Positions 7,703 to 16,781 of a stretch of 64,000 nucleotides of DNA are shown here, one piece after another; within the stretch, counting starts at the first letter, position 1, and each line of letters begins with the position of its first letter. Source of the stretch: Amycolatopsis thermophila (lineage in GTDB: Bacteria > Actinomycetota > Actinomycetes > Mycobacteriales > Pseudonocardiaceae). Where the stretch lies: the NCBI RefSeq assembly GCF_030814215.1, contig NZ_JAUSUT010000001.1, positions 4,898,001-4,962,000 on the forward strand, written 5' to 3'. Both the position numbers and the translations under genes were made by a program. The notes under the pieces were generated by a model. That model was not told the origin of the DNA, searched no databases, and saw nothing but the letters and a program-made list of their open reading frames with translations.

Positions 7703-9808
7703 TCAGGAGTTCTTGGTCTTGGCGAGCGAGCGGCGCGCGGCGTCGACCACGGCGTCGGCGGTGAACCCGAACTCGCGGAACAGGGTCTGGTAGTCGGCCG
7801 AGGCCCCGAAGTGCTCGATCGAGACGATCTCACCGGCGTCACCGACCCAGCGGTACCACGGCTGCGCGATGCCGGCCTCGACCGACACGCGGGCCTTCAC
7901 CCCGCTGGGCAGGACCGACTCGCGGTAGGCCTCGTCCTGCGCCTCGAACCACTCGACGCACGGCACCGACACGACCCGGGTGGGCACGCCGTCGGCCTCG
8001 AGCGCCTTGCGCGCCTCGACCGCCAGCTGCACCTCCGACCCGGTGCCCATCAGCACGACCTCGGGCGTCCCGGAGGAGGCCTCGGCGAGCACGTAGGCAC
8101 CCTTGGCGACCTTGTCCGCCGAGGTGCCCTCGAGCACCGGGACGTTCTGGCGGGTCAGCGCCAGGCCCGACGGGTGGCGCTTGTCCTCCAGCGCGGCCTT
8201 CCAGGCGCCGGCGGTCTCATTGGCGTCCGCGGGGCGGACGACGTTGAGGCCGGGGATGGCGCGCAGCGCGGCCAGGTGCTCGATCGGCTGGTGCGTCGGG
8301 CCGTCCTCGCCGAGGCCGATCGAGTCGTGCGTCCACACGTAGATGACCGGCGCGTGCATCAGCGCGGCCAGCCGCACCGGCGGGCGCATGTAGTCGCTGA
8401 AGACCAGGAAGGTGGCGCCGTAGGGCCGGGTGCCGCCGTGCAGCGCGATGCCGTTGAGGATCGAGCCCATCGCGTGCTCGCGGACACCGAAGTGCAGCGT
8501 GCGGCCGTAGGGATTGGCCTGCCACATGCCGGTGGAGGCCTTCTCCGGCCCGAACGAGTCGGCACCCTTCATCGTGGTGTTGTTGCTCTCGGCCAGGTCG
8601 GCCGAGCCGCCCCACAGCTCCGGCAGCACGTCGGCCAGGGCGTTGAGGACCTCACCGGAGGCCTTGCGGGTCGCGATGCCCTTGGCGTCGGGCTCCCAGC
8701 TCGGCAGCTTCTCGGCCCAGCCCTCCGGCAGGTCACGGGTGGACAGCCGGTCGGCGAGCTTCTTGCGCTCCGGGTTGGCCGCGGCCCACGCGTCGTAGCG
8801 CTCCTGCCAGGCGGCGCGTTCCCGCTTGCCGCGGTCGATCGCCTTGCGGGTGTGGGACAACACCTCGTCCTCGACCTGGAAGCTGCGCTCCGGATCGAAG
8901 CCCAGGATCTCCTTGACCGCGGCGACCTCGTCGGCGCCCAGCGCGGCGCCGTGCGCCTTGCCGGTGTTCATCTTCTTCGGCGCCGGATAGCCGATCACGG
9001 TGCGCAGCAGGATGAACGACGGGCGGGTGGTCTCCGCCTTGGCGGCCGCGATGGCCTCCTCGATGGCGACGACGTCCTCACCGCCCTCGACGACCTGGAC
9101 GTGCCAGCCGTAGGCCTCGTACCGCTTCGCGGTGTCCTCGGACAGGGCGATGTTGGTGTCGTCCTCGATCGAGATCTTGTTGTCGTCGTAGATGACGACG
9201 AGGTTGCCCAGCTCCTGGCGGCCGGCGATGGAGGAGGCCTCCGAGGTCACACCCTCCTCGATGTCGCCGTCGGAGGCGATCACGAAGATGTGGTGGTCGA
9301 AGACGCTCTCGCCGGGCGCGGCGTCGGGGTCGAGCAGGCCGCGCTCGCGACGGGCCGCCATCGCCATGCCGACCGCGTTGGCCAGGCCCTGGCCCAGCGG
9401 GCCGGTGGTGGTCTCCACGCCCTTGGTGTGCTGGTACTCCGGGTGGCCCGGGGTCTTCGAGCCCCACTTGCGCAGCTGCTTGAGGTCCTCCAGCTCCAGG
9501 CCGTAGCCGGCGAGGAACAGCTGGATGTAGAGGGTCAGGCTGGAGTGCCCGGCGGACAGCACGAACCGGTCGCGCGCCGGCCACTCCGGGTCGCTCGGGT
9601 CGTGGCGCATGATCCGCTGGAAGAGCGAGTACGCCACGGGCGCCAGGCTCATCGCGGTGCCCGGGTGACCGCTGCCGCAGTTCTCGACCGCGTCGGCGGC
9701 GAGCACCCGGACGGTGTCCACCGCACGGGTGTCGAGGTCGGTCCAGTCGGCGGGCAGGTTCCGCCGCAGCAGTGGGTTGTTCTCGCTGATGGAGGCGATA
9801 TCGGACAC
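7703..9808 (-). CDS. tkt: Transketolase
   Basis: This 701-aa enzyme moves two-carbon ketol units between sugar phosphates using thiamine diphosphate and Mg2+. GHPGTAMSLAPVAYSLF (near residue 37), the ThDP motif SDGDIEEGVTSEAS through YDDNKISIE, and the central DSIGLGEDGPTHQPIEHL are all present. GTG (VSDIASISENN) was chosen as the start because it gives the family N-terminus; the frame stays open upstream through non-conserved sequence. It is the first gene of the operon, so the promoter should lie in 9809-10106. Confidence 0.96.
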   Translation of the reverse strand: MSDIASISENNPLLRRNLPADWTDLDTRAVDTVRVLAADAVENCGSGHPGTAMSLAPVAYSLFQRIMRHDPSDPEWPARDRFVLSAGHSSLTLYIQLFLAGYGLELEDLKQLRKWGSKTPGHPEYQHTKGVETTTGPLGQGLANAVGMAMAARRERGLLDPDAAPGESVFDHHIFVIASDGDIEEGVTSEASSIAGRQELGNLVVIYDDNKISIEDDTNIALSEDTAKRYEAYGWHVQVVEGGEDVVAIEEAIAAAKAETTRPSFILLRTVIGYPAPKKMNTGKAHGAALGADEVAAVKEILGFDPERSFQVEDEVLSHTRKAIDRGKRERAAWQERYDAWAAANPERKKLADRLSTRDLPEGWAEKLPSWEPDAKGIATRKASGEVLNALADVLPELWGGSADLAESNNTTMKGADSFGPEKASTGMWQANPYGRTLHFGVREHAMGSILNGIALHGGTRPYGATFLVFSDYMRPPVRLAALMHAPVIYVWTHDSIGLGEDGPTHQPIEHLAALRAIPGLNVVRPADANETAGAWKAALEDKRHPSGLALTRQNVPVLEGTSADKVAKGAYVLAEASSGTPEVVLMGTGSEVQLAVEARKALEADGVPTRVVSVPCVEWFEAQDEAYRESVLPSGVKARVSVEAGIAQPWYRWVGDAGEIVSIEHFGASADYQTLFREFGFTADAVVDAARRSLAKTKNS

Positions 9809-10106
9809 TGAACTCGAACTCCCCGTCGTTACTCGGTTTCTTCTTCTGTCGGTGGGGGTCTCGCGCGCGCAGGCTCCACTCATCTCAATCGATCCCGAAG
9901 AGACGATATTCCTGCTAGCGGGCGTGCGCACGACCACAAGCGCAACCCCGGGCGCCAGCCTAATGGGTCGGGTACCCGGCGCCTCCGGCACCGACACCCC
10001 CGCGGGTCGAGACCCCGGAGTGCGCGGGCCGCGGACCCGGTGATTACGATCGGTCGTGGTGCCGAGCTGTCTTGGTGCCACCCGAAATCTGACTCAGGGA
10101 GCGGAA
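9809..10106. other. Divergent intergenic region, tkt / ctaB
   Basis: This stretch has no convincing gene. It must hold the promoters of both the minus-strand pentose-phosphate operon and plus-strand ctaB. TACGAT at 10045-10050 is a plausible -10 for ctaB, but no good -35 is seen. Nothing else recognisable. Confidence 0.5.
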
Positions 10107-11084
10107 TTGTCGTTGGTGAACGCTGCGCACGGGCGCAGTGACAGCACCAGCGCTGTCGACCCCGGTGGTGAGCGCCCGCGCGGTCTGGCGCGCGCCCGCC
10201 GGATCGTCGGCGCCTACGTCGCCCTGACCAAGCCTCAGGTCATCGAACTGCTGCTGGTCACCACCATCCCGGCGATGTTCCTCGCCGCGCGCACGATCCC
10301 GTCGCCGTGGCTGATCCTGGCGACGCTGGTCGGCGGCACGATGGCGGCCGGCAGTGCGAACGCGCTGAACTGCGTGATCGACGCCGACATCGACAAGGTG
10401 ATGAACCGGACCAAGCGCCGCCCGCTGGTCCGGGACTCGGTGCCCCGCCGCAACGCGCTGGTGTTCGCGCTGGCGCTGGGGCTCGGCTCGTTCGCGATGC
10501 TGTACTTCACGGTGAACCTGCTGGCCGCGGTGCTGGCGATCGCCACGATCCTGTTCTACATCTTCGTCTACACGCTGGTGCTCAAGCGGCGCACGGCGCA
10601 GAACGTGGTGTGGGGCGGTGCCGCCGGCTGCATGCCGGTGGTGATCGGCTGGGCGGCCGTCACCGGCACGGTCCAGTGGCCCGCGTTCGTGATGTTCGCC
10701 GTCATCTTCTTCTGGACGCCCCCGCACACCTGGGCGCTGGCGATGAAGTACCGCGACGACTACGAGCGCGCCGGCGTGCCGATGCTGCCGGTGGTCGCCA
10801 CGGCCGAGCACGTGGCCCGGCAGATCCTGATCTACTCGTGGGTCATGGTCGGCTGGACGCTGCTCCTGCTGCCCGCGACGAGCTGGCTGTACGCGTCGTT
10901 CGCGGTGCTGGCCGGCTCGTGGTTCCTCTTCTACGCGCATCGCCTGTACGCGGGCGTCAAGCGTGGCGTGGAGACCAAGCCGATGGCCCTGTTCCACCGG
11001 TCGAACACCTACCTGATGATCCTGTTCTGCGCGCTCGCGGTCGACTCCGCGATCGGTCTGCCCACACTCGGCCTGCCCTTCTAG
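10107..11084 (+). CDS. ctaB: Protoheme IX farnesyltransferase (heme O synthase)
   Basis: The protein is 325 aa from the TTG at 10107 (alternative GTG at 10116). It is an UbiA-superfamily membrane prenyltransferase that attaches the farnesyl group to heme b, the first step of heme A synthesis for aa3-type cytochrome oxidase. The first prenyl-PP binding motif is [19 protein letters not shown] (a DxxxD variant), the cytoplasmic loop carries [17 protein letters not shown], and about nine hydrophobic helices follow the first 30 residues. GGGAG lies about 6 nt before the TTG. It diverges from tkt as in mycobacteria. The partner ctaA is at 31230-32219, about 20 kb away. Confidence 0.95.
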   Translation: MSLVNAAHGRSDSTSAVDPGGERPRGLARARRIVGAYVALTKPQVIELLLVTTIPAMFLAARTIPSPWLILATLVGGTMAAGSANALNCVIDADIDKVMNRTKRRPLVRDSVPRRNALVFALALGLGSFAMLYFTVNLLAAVLAIATILFYIFVYTLVLKRRTAQNVVWGGAAGCMPVVIGWAAVTGTVQWPAFVMFAVIFFWTPPHTWALAMKYRDDYERAGVPMLPVVATAEHVARQILIYSWVMVGWTLLLLPATSWLYASFAVLAGSWFLFYAHRLYAGVKRGVETKPMALFHRSNTYLMILFCALAVDSAIGLPTLGLPF

Positions 11085-11159
11085 ACGGCCCCCGGGAATT
11101 TCCCGGCCGCGACCTTCGTTGGTCACAGGCCGACCAATCACCCGAAAGCCGAAAGTGGG

Positions 11160-13439
11160 TTGCTCTTGTCCGTGGCTGGGGACCGCCAACCGGAGAACAC
11201 CACCGACCTCCAGCACGAGCAGGACTACGTGTCCATGCTCTACCGCAGGCTCGACACCGAGCGGGCGACCGCCGAACAGCGCCTGGACCGGGCGCTGCGT
11301 TCACACGGGGAGACACCCCAGGAGGCCGCCGAGCGCGACGCGGCCAGCACCCTGCACCGCGAGCGGCTGGCGCAGCTCGGCTCGGTCGAGCAGGGCCTGT
11401 GCTTCGGCCGGCTCGACTTCCACGACTCGGCCGAGCCCGCCTACGTGGGGCGGCTCGGCCTGTTCGACGAGGACGGCGACTACGAGCCGCTGCTGCTCGA
11501 CTGGCGCGCGCCCGCCGCGCGGCCGTTCTACCTGGCCACCGCGGCCTCCCCGGAGGGCGTGCGACGCCGGCGGCACATCCGCACCCTGAGCCGCCGGGTC
11601 GTCGGCCTCGACGACGAGATCCTGGACCTGCGCGAAGTCGACGGCAGCCAGGCCGACCTGGGGCTGGCCGGCGAGGCCGCCCTGCTGGCCGCGCTGGAGC
11701 GCCGCCGCACGGGTGAGATGAGCGACATCGTCGCGACCATCCAGGCCGAGCAGGACGACATCATCCGTGACGACCTCGGCGGCGTGGTCGTGGTGCAGGG
11801 CGGGCCGGGCACCGGCAAGACCGCCGTGGCGCTGCACCGGGCCGCCTACCTCCTCTACACCTACCGCCAGCAGCTGGCCGCGCGCGGTGTGCTCGTGGTG
11901 GGGCCGAACAACACCTTCCTGCGCTACATCGGCCAGGTCCTGCCCTCACTCGGCGAGACCGGGGTGCTGCTGTCCACGATCGGGCAGCTGTTCCCCGGCA
12001 TCCGGGCGCGCGGCACGGACAGCCGGGAGGCGGCCGAGGTCAAGGGCCGGCCGGTGATGGCCGACGTGCTGGCGCGTGCGGTCGCCGACCGGCAGCGGGT
12101 GCCGGACGAGCGGTTCGAGGTCTCCTTCGACGACGACGTGCTGGTCCTGGACCGCGAGATCGTCGAACGGGCCCGCGAGAAGGCCCGCGGCACCCGCCGT
12201 CCGCACAACGTGGCCCGGCGCGTGTTCGTCGACCGGATGCTCGACGCGCTGACCGAGCGTGCCGCGGTGCGCATGGAGGTCGACCTGTTCGCCGGCGTCC
12301 CGGACATCCCGCTCGCCGCGGGCGAGACCGCCGACGCGCCGGTGCTGGACGCGGGGGACCGGGTGGAGATCCGCAAGGAGCTCGCCGAGTCCGAGGTCGT
12401 CGCGGCGGCGATCGACGACCTGTGGCCGAAGCTGACGCCGCAGCGCCTGCTCCGCGACCTGTTCGCCGACGCCGACCGCCTGCGCAGCGCCTCGGACGGG
12501 CTGCTGTCCGATGCCGACCGCGCGGTCCTGCGGCGCCCCTCCCGGTCGCCGTGGACGCCCGGTGACGTGCCGCTGCTGGACGAGCTGGCCGAGCTGCTCG
12601 GCGAGGACGACGAGGCCGAGCAGGCCGCGCGAGAGCGGCGCGAGCGTGAGGAACGCGCGTACGCCGAAGGTGTGCTCGACATCATGGACCAGGACGAGGA
12701 GATCCTGGACGAGGACCAGATCCGCATCGCCGACGTCCTGGACGCCGAGCTGTTCGCCGAGCGGCAGCAGCGCCGCAGCCTGCTCACCGCCGCCCAGCGC
12801 GCGGCCCGGGACCGCACCTGGACCTTCGGGCACGTCATCGTCGACGAGGCGCAGGAGCTGTCCGCGATGGACTGGCGCCTGCTGATGCGGCGGTGCCCGA
12901 CCCGCTCGATGACCGTGGTCGGTGACGTCGCGCAGACCGGCGCTCCCGGCGGCGCGTCGTCGTGGCGGGACATGCTCGGCCGCTACGTCGGGGACCGCTG
13001 GCGGCTGCGCGAGCTGACGGTCAACTACCGCACCCCGGTGGAGATCATGGACCTCGCCGCGGAGGCGCTCGCCGAGGTCGACCCGCGGCTGCGCGTGCCG
13101 ACCTCGGTGCGGGAGACCGGTGTCCGCCCGTGGCGCGCGCCGCTGGCGGAGCGGCCGCTGGCGTCCGTGGTGGACGAGGAAGTGGCCGTCGCCGACGGCG
13201 GGACGGTCGCGGTGCTGGTCCCGGCGTCCCGCCTCGGCGCGGTCCGGTCCGAACTGGACGGTCACGGCGAGGCGGTGTCCGTGCTGACGGTCGCCGAGGC
13301 CAAGGGCCTGGAGTTCGACGGCGTCGTGGTGCTCGCGCCGGAGGAGATCGTGGCGGAGTCGCCGCGCGGGTGGAACGACCTCTACGTGGCCTACACCCGC
13401 GCCACCCAGCGGCTCGGGATTCTTTGCGTGGAGCGGTAA
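11160..13439 (+). CDS. HelD-like SF1 helicase / RNA polymerase recycling factor
   Basis: The protein is 759 aa. The N-terminal region (about 15-60) is a charged helical arm. A HelD-typical segment follows, with GRLGLFDEDGDYEPLLLDWR and APAARPFY near 95-125. The UvrD-like ATPase core has Walker A GGPGTGKTAVALHRAAYLL near 214, Walker B VIVDEAQELSAMDWRLLMRR near 560, and motif VI-like NDLYVAYTRATQRLGIL at the end. HelD proteins bind RNA polymerase, clear the active site and DNA channel, and can protect against rifampicin; that role is inferred from family and length. Start: TTG at 11160, but TTG 11166 or GTG 11172 are possible. It follows ctaB by 75 nt. Confidence 0.85.
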   Translation: MLLSVAGDRQPENTTDLQHEQDYVSMLYRRLDTERATAEQRLDRALRSHGETPQEAAERDAASTLHRERLAQLGSVEQGLCFGRLDFHDSAEPAYVGRLGLFDEDGDYEPLLLDWRAPAARPFYLATAASPEGVRRRRHIRTLSRRVVGLDDEILDLREVDGSQADLGLAGEAALLAALERRRTGEMSDIVATIQAEQDDIIRDDLGGVVVVQGGPGTGKTAVALHRAAYLLYTYRQQLAARGVLVVGPNNTFLRYIGQVLPSLGETGVLLSTIGQLFPGIRARGTDSREAAEVKGRPVMADVLARAVADRQRVPDERFEVSFDDDVLVLDREIVERAREKARGTRRPHNVARRVFVDRMLDALTERAAVRMEVDLFAGVPDIPLAAGETADAPVLDAGDRVEIRKELAESEVVAAAIDDLWPKLTPQRLLRDLFADADRLRSASDGLLSDADRAVLRRPSRSPWTPGDVPLLDELAELLGEDDEAEQAARERREREERAYAEGVLDIMDQDEEILDEDQIRIADVLDAELFAERQQRRSLLTAAQRAARDRTWTFGHVIVDEAQELSAMDWRLLMRRCPTRSMTVVGDVAQTGAPGGASSWRDMLGRYVGDRWRLRELTVNYRTPVEIMDLAAEALAEVDPRLRVPTSVRETGVRPWRAPLAERPLASVVDEEVAVADGGTVAVLVPASRLGAVRSELDGHGEAVSVLTVAEAKGLEFDGVVVLAPEEIVAESPRGWNDLYVAYTRATQRLGILCVER

Positions 13440-13481
13440 CCCCAGGAAACCGACTGGTCAGCGCCCGGTTAAGGTGTCGCC

Positions 13482-14066
13482 ATGCGTAACGCTGGCAAGA
13501 TCGTGCTCGCGGCGGCAGCCGCCCTCGTTCTCGGTGCCTGCTCACCCCACCAGGAACCGTCGTCCGTCCCGCCCGGTGGCGGCCCGACCTACCCGGCGCC
13601 CGAGCCGGCGGGCGCGTCCGCCAGCGCGTCGGCGGGCCCGGGTGCGGGCAGCGCCGCGCACGAGTGCACCGCGGACGACATCACCGTGACCGGTGACTTC
13701 GGCACCAAGCCGACGATCACGATCCCGGCCGACTGCGCCGCGCCGACCAAGCTGCTGACCAAGGACCTCAAGCCGGGCACCGGCGCCGCCGCCCATCCCG
13801 GCAGCACGCTGCAGATGGACTACGACCTGGTCACCTGGTCGGACAAGGTCGACCAGCAGAACTCCTTCGGCTCGGCGCCGTTCTCGCTCCAGCTCGGCGC
13901 GGGCACCGCGATCCCGGGCTGGGACCAGGGCCTGGAGGGCATCAAGCAGGGCGGCCGCCGCCTGCTGGTCATCCCGCCGAACCTGGGCTACGGCGCGCGG
14001 GGCAACGGCCCGATCAAGCCGAACGAGACGCTCGTCTTCGTCGTCGACGCCGTCCAGGTCGGCTGA
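13482..14066 (+). CDS. FKBP-type peptidyl-prolyl isomerase lipoprotein
   Basis: The protein is 194 aa. The signal peptide ends in a lipobox, LVLGAC, with Cys20 as the predicted lipidated residue. A Pro/Ala/Ser/Gly-rich linker of about 40 residues precedes an FKBP domain (about 95-194), with AIPGWDQGLEGIKQGGRRLL, IPPNLGYGARG and NETLVFVVDAVQV. It should catalyse prolyl isomerisation on the outer face of the membrane, helping exported proteins fold. TAAGGT at 13470-13475 is placed so that transcription would start at or next to the ATG, so a leaderless mRNA is possible. The following SDR gene begins on the next base after the stop. Confidence 0.9.
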   Translation: MRNAGKIVLAAAAALVLGACSPHQEPSSVPPGGGPTYPAPEPAGASASASAGPGAGSAAHECTADDITVTGDFGTKPTITIPADCAAPTKLLTKDLKPGTGAAAHPGSTLQMDYDLVTWSDKVDQQNSFGSAPFSLQLGAGTAIPGWDQGLEGIKQGGRRLLVIPPNLGYGARGNGPIKPNETLVFVVDAVQVG

Positions 14067-14828
14067 TTGGACGTCCGGGGTGCGGTCGTGCTGGTCACCG
14101 GTGCCTCCTCGGGCATCGGGGCCGCCGCCGCGCTCAAGCTGCACGAGGCCGGTGCTCGCCTCGTGCTGCACGGCCGTGACGGCGACCGCCTGAACGCGCT
14201 CGCCGAGCGCACCGGCGCGGTCGCCGTCCGCGCGGACTTCGCCGAGCCGGGCGCCGGGCAGGCGGTGGCCGAGGAGGTCATCGCCCGCGCCGGCGCGGTC
14301 GACGTGCTCGTCAACAACGCCGGCATGGGCTGGGCCGGGCCGGTGTCCGAAATGCCCGCCGCCGAGGTGCAGCGGCTGCTCTCCGTCAACCTCACCGCGC
14401 CCCTCCAGCTGACCCGCACGCTCCTGCCGGCACTGCTCGACCGTCCCCGCGCGGCGGTGGTCTTCGTCACCTCGATCGCCGGGCGGGCCGGGGTCGCGGG
14501 GGAGTCGGTGTACTCCGCGACGAAGGCCGGGGTGGACGTGTTCGCCGAGAGCCTGCGGCTGGAACTGGCCGCTACCGGAGTGCACGTCGGCGTCGTCGTG
14601 CCGGGCGTCGTGGACACCGCGTTCTTCGCCCGGCGTAACCGCCCCTACCTGCGCAGTAGTCCGAAACCGGTACCTGCGGAGCGGGTCGCGCAAGCGGTGC
14701 TGGAGGCGGTCACGGCGGAGCGGGCCGAGCAGTACGTCCCGCGGTGGATGAGGTGGCCAATTGCGGTGCGCGGGGCCGCGCCCTCGGTGTACCGTGCACT
14801 ATCTGCCCGATTCGGGGGTTCAGGCTGA
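14067..14828 (+). CDS. Short-chain dehydrogenase/reductase
   Basis: The protein is 253 aa and a classical SDR. The cofactor motif is VLVTGASSGIGAAAALKLHE at the N-terminus, followed by LVNNAGMGWAGP, catalytic Ser in FVTSIAGRAG and YSATKAG (YxxxK). Acidic residues after strand 2 are absent (HGRDGDR), which fits NADP(H). The substrate is unknown. The TTG start falls on the base after the lipoprotein stop, so translation is probably coupled. It lies upstream of membrane and lipid genes, so a lipid substrate is possible but unproven. Confidence 0.88.
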   Translation: MDVRGAVVLVTGASSGIGAAAALKLHEAGARLVLHGRDGDRLNALAERTGAVAVRADFAEPGAGQAVAEEVIARAGAVDVLVNNAGMGWAGPVSEMPAAEVQRLLSVNLTAPLQLTRTLLPALLDRPRAAVVFVTSIAGRAGVAGESVYSATKAGVDVFAESLRLELAATGVHVGVVVPGVVDTAFFARRNRPYLRSSPKPVPAERVAQAVLEAVTAERAEQYVPRWMRWPIAVRGAAPSVYRALSARFGGSG

Positions 14829-14870
14829 GTCTCCGGAATCTTTCCGCCACTGGAAGCGCTGACAAGTGAC

Positions 14871-15848
14871 GTGTTAGTACCGGTCTTCCTCGGATTCGCC
14901 GCGGCTTTCCTGTTCGCGGCGTCAGCCGCGCTGCAACGCCGCGCGGTGATCGAGGTTGCCGACAGTGACGTCGACGGGCGCGCGGCCAGGCACCGGGTCC
15001 CGGTACTGTGGCTGATCCGCAAGCTGTTGCGCAAGAGGGTGTGGCTCGCGGGATGGGCCACGAACCTGTTGGGCTTTTTCAGCCAGGCCGCCGCACTGCA
15101 CTTCGGATCGATCGCGCTCGTGCAGCCGCTGCTGGTCACCGAGCTGCTCTTCGCGCTGCCGATGGCCTCGGCCGCGATCCGCCGCTGGCCGCCGCTGCGG
15201 GACTGGCTGGCGGGCCTCGCCATCACGGGGGGCGTGGCGGTGTTCCTGGCCGTGGAGGGCGCCGCGCCGCTGGGCGGGTCGCCGGATCAGGGCCGGCTGC
15301 TCATCGCGGTGCTGATCGCCGCGGCCACTGTCGTCACCCTCGTGCAGATCGCCCAGCACCGCGGCCCGCTGATGCACAGCGCGCTCATCGCCGCGGCCGC
15401 CGGCATCTGCTACGCGATCAGCGCGGCCATGATGAAGGTGACCACCGACCTGCTCTTGAACGCGGGTGTCGGTCACACCGCACTGACCTGGCCGGGGTAC
15501 GTCCTCGCGTTGTCGACCTTGTCCGGATTGCTGCTGGGGCAGCAGGCGTACGGGTCGGGCTCGCTGTCCGCGGCGATCGCGGTGATGTCCATCGTGAACC
15601 CCGCCGCCAGCTATTTCCTGGGAGTACTGGCGTTCAACGCGGCACTGGTGTCCGAGCCGGGCCCGCTCGCGGCGACGGCCGGCGCGGCCCTGCTGCTCGG
15701 CCTCGGCGTGTTCGGGCTGGCGCATTCGCCGAGCGTGCAGGCCGAAACCAGCCGGTCGGCCGAACACGGGGTTTATCCCGGAAGTGGTAGGTTCGCGGGA
15801 ACCGTTCACGCCCAGGCTCGTACATCGGACTCCTTCGCTCAGGAATAA
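14871..15848 (+). CDS. DMT/EamA-like multi-pass membrane protein
   Basis: The protein is 325 aa with about nine to ten hydrophobic helices from residue 2 to about 280, then a polar C-terminal tail of about 35 residues. The layout resembles drug/metabolite transporter (EamA-like, DUF-type) proteins of actinobacteria. The FSQAAALHFGSIALVQPLL stretch and the late repeat GQQAYGSGSLSAAIAVMSIV are typical. The substrate is unknown. GTG is the only reasonable start, and the second codon is TTA, which is rare in such high-GC genomes. GGAAG lies 14 nt upstream, which is a poor ribosome site. Confidence 0.75.
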   Translation: MLVPVFLGFAAAFLFAASAALQRRAVIEVADSDVDGRAARHRVPVLWLIRKLLRKRVWLAGWATNLLGFFSQAAALHFGSIALVQPLLVTELLFALPMASAAIRRWPPLRDWLAGLAITGGVAVFLAVEGAAPLGGSPDQGRLLIAVLIAAATVVTLVQIAQHRGPLMHSALIAAAAGICYAISAAMMKVTTDLLLNAGVGHTALTWPGYVLALSTLSGLLLGQQAYGSGSLSAAIAVMSIVNPAASYFLGVLAFNAALVSEPGPLAATAGAALLLGLGVFGLAHSPSVQAETSRSAEHGVYPGSGRFAGTVHAQARTSDSFAQE

Positions 15849-15959
15849 TTCAGGTCCCCGGCGTAGGTTTCGGGCCCGGCGGGCGGTGGAACCTAAAGAG
15901 CCTGCTATCGAGTGCGCTGCCCCCGCGCACCTCAGGCAGACCCTTGGAGGCTGGAGCCT

Positions 15960-16646
15960 GTGCACCATCGAGCGTCGTCCGGCGAGCGCCATCTGGTGAT
16001 CGAGATACCGCACCTGCGCAAGACCCTGAAGGACGCGGCGATCCTGTTGCTGGAGACCGTCGTCGTCCCGACCGTGCTGCTGGCGTTGCTGCTGCACTTC
16101 GTCGGGCTCGTGCCCGCGTTGTGCGCGGTGCTCGGCTGGAGCGCTTTCGTCATCGGCGCGCGCCGTCTCATGAAACGCGACCTGCCCCGCACGCTGCTGC
16201 TGTGCACGGCGATGCTGGTCGGGCGGGCGACGTTCGCGCTGATCACGTCCAGTGCGGTGGTGTACGTGCTGCAACCGGCGCTCGGGTCGGTGTTGATGTT
16301 CGTGATCTTCGTGGGCAGCGCGATGCTCGGGCGCCCCATCACGGCGCGCCTGGCCAAGGACTTCGTGCGGCTGCCCGCTGAGCTGTTCAAGCACCACACG
16401 GTCAACCGCGTGTTCGTCGAGGTTGCCCTCCTGTGGGGCGGCTCGCGCCTGATCGACGCGGCCATGACCATCGGGTTCCTGCACTGGGGCGTCGAGGCGG
16501 GCCTGATGTCGCGGGGCATCCTCAGCGGGCTGCTGACCGCGCTGACGGTCGCGGTCTGCGCCGGGCACGGCTGGCGCAAGCTCCGCCGCAGCGGCGTGAC
16601 GCTCCGCCTGGCCGGGCGCCAGACCCCGGCCACGGCCGCGGCGTGA
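15960..16646 (+). CDS. Multi-pass membrane protein, possibly VC0807/DUF3159-like
   Basis: The protein is 228 aa from the GTG at 15960, chosen because GGAGG lies 9 nt upstream (15946-15950); an earlier in-frame start at 15912 lacks this. About five to six hydrophobic segments are visible, with basic loops such as RRLMKRDLPRT and a mid-protein GSAMLGRPITARLAKDF segment. That pattern recalls the VC0807-like membrane proteins, whose function is unknown. The assignment is tentative. It sits between the DMT protein and the PAP2/acyltransferase fusion, perhaps in the same lipid-related group. Confidence 0.6.
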   Translation: MHHRASSGERHLVIEIPHLRKTLKDAAILLLETVVVPTVLLALLLHFVGLVPALCAVLGWSAFVIGARRLMKRDLPRTLLLCTAMLVGRATFALITSSAVVYVLQPALGSVLMFVIFVGSAMLGRPITARLAKDFVRLPAELFKHHTVNRVFVEVALLWGGSRLIDAAMTIGFLHWGVEAGLMSRGILSGLLTALTVAVCAGHGWRKLRRSGVTLRLAGRQTPATAAA

Positions 16647-16672
16647 CGCCGGCTGCCGCCCACCAGCACACC

Positions 16673-16693
16673 TGACGCACCGCACGTGCGTCA
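16673..16693. other. 8-bp inverted repeat
   Basis: TGACGCAC-CGCAC-GTGCGTCA is a perfect 8-bp stem with a 5-nt spacer, 26 nt after the stop of the upstream membrane-protein gene. No T-run follows, so it is either a weak terminator hairpin or an operator for the downstream fusion gene. Confidence 0.4.
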
Positions 16694-16781
16694 CCACGCC
16701 ACGTGAAGCCGCGGGCGCCCTCACGCTGCCCGCCATGACGCGCCGCTGCCGCGTTTTCCGCGAGCGCACCGGCCGCAAAGC

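Noticed and set aside
6005..9811. Very long open frame on the plus strand opposite pgi, tal and tkt
   Set aside because: It is antisense to three certain genes, is rich in Arg/Gly/Val/His with no family motif, and is a product of GC-rich third positions.
4948..10081. Upstream extensions of tkt, zwf, opcA and shc-type frames
   Set aside because: The extra N-terminal sequence is low-complexity shadow of the previous gene; conserved N-termini, overlaps and ribosome sites give the shorter starts.
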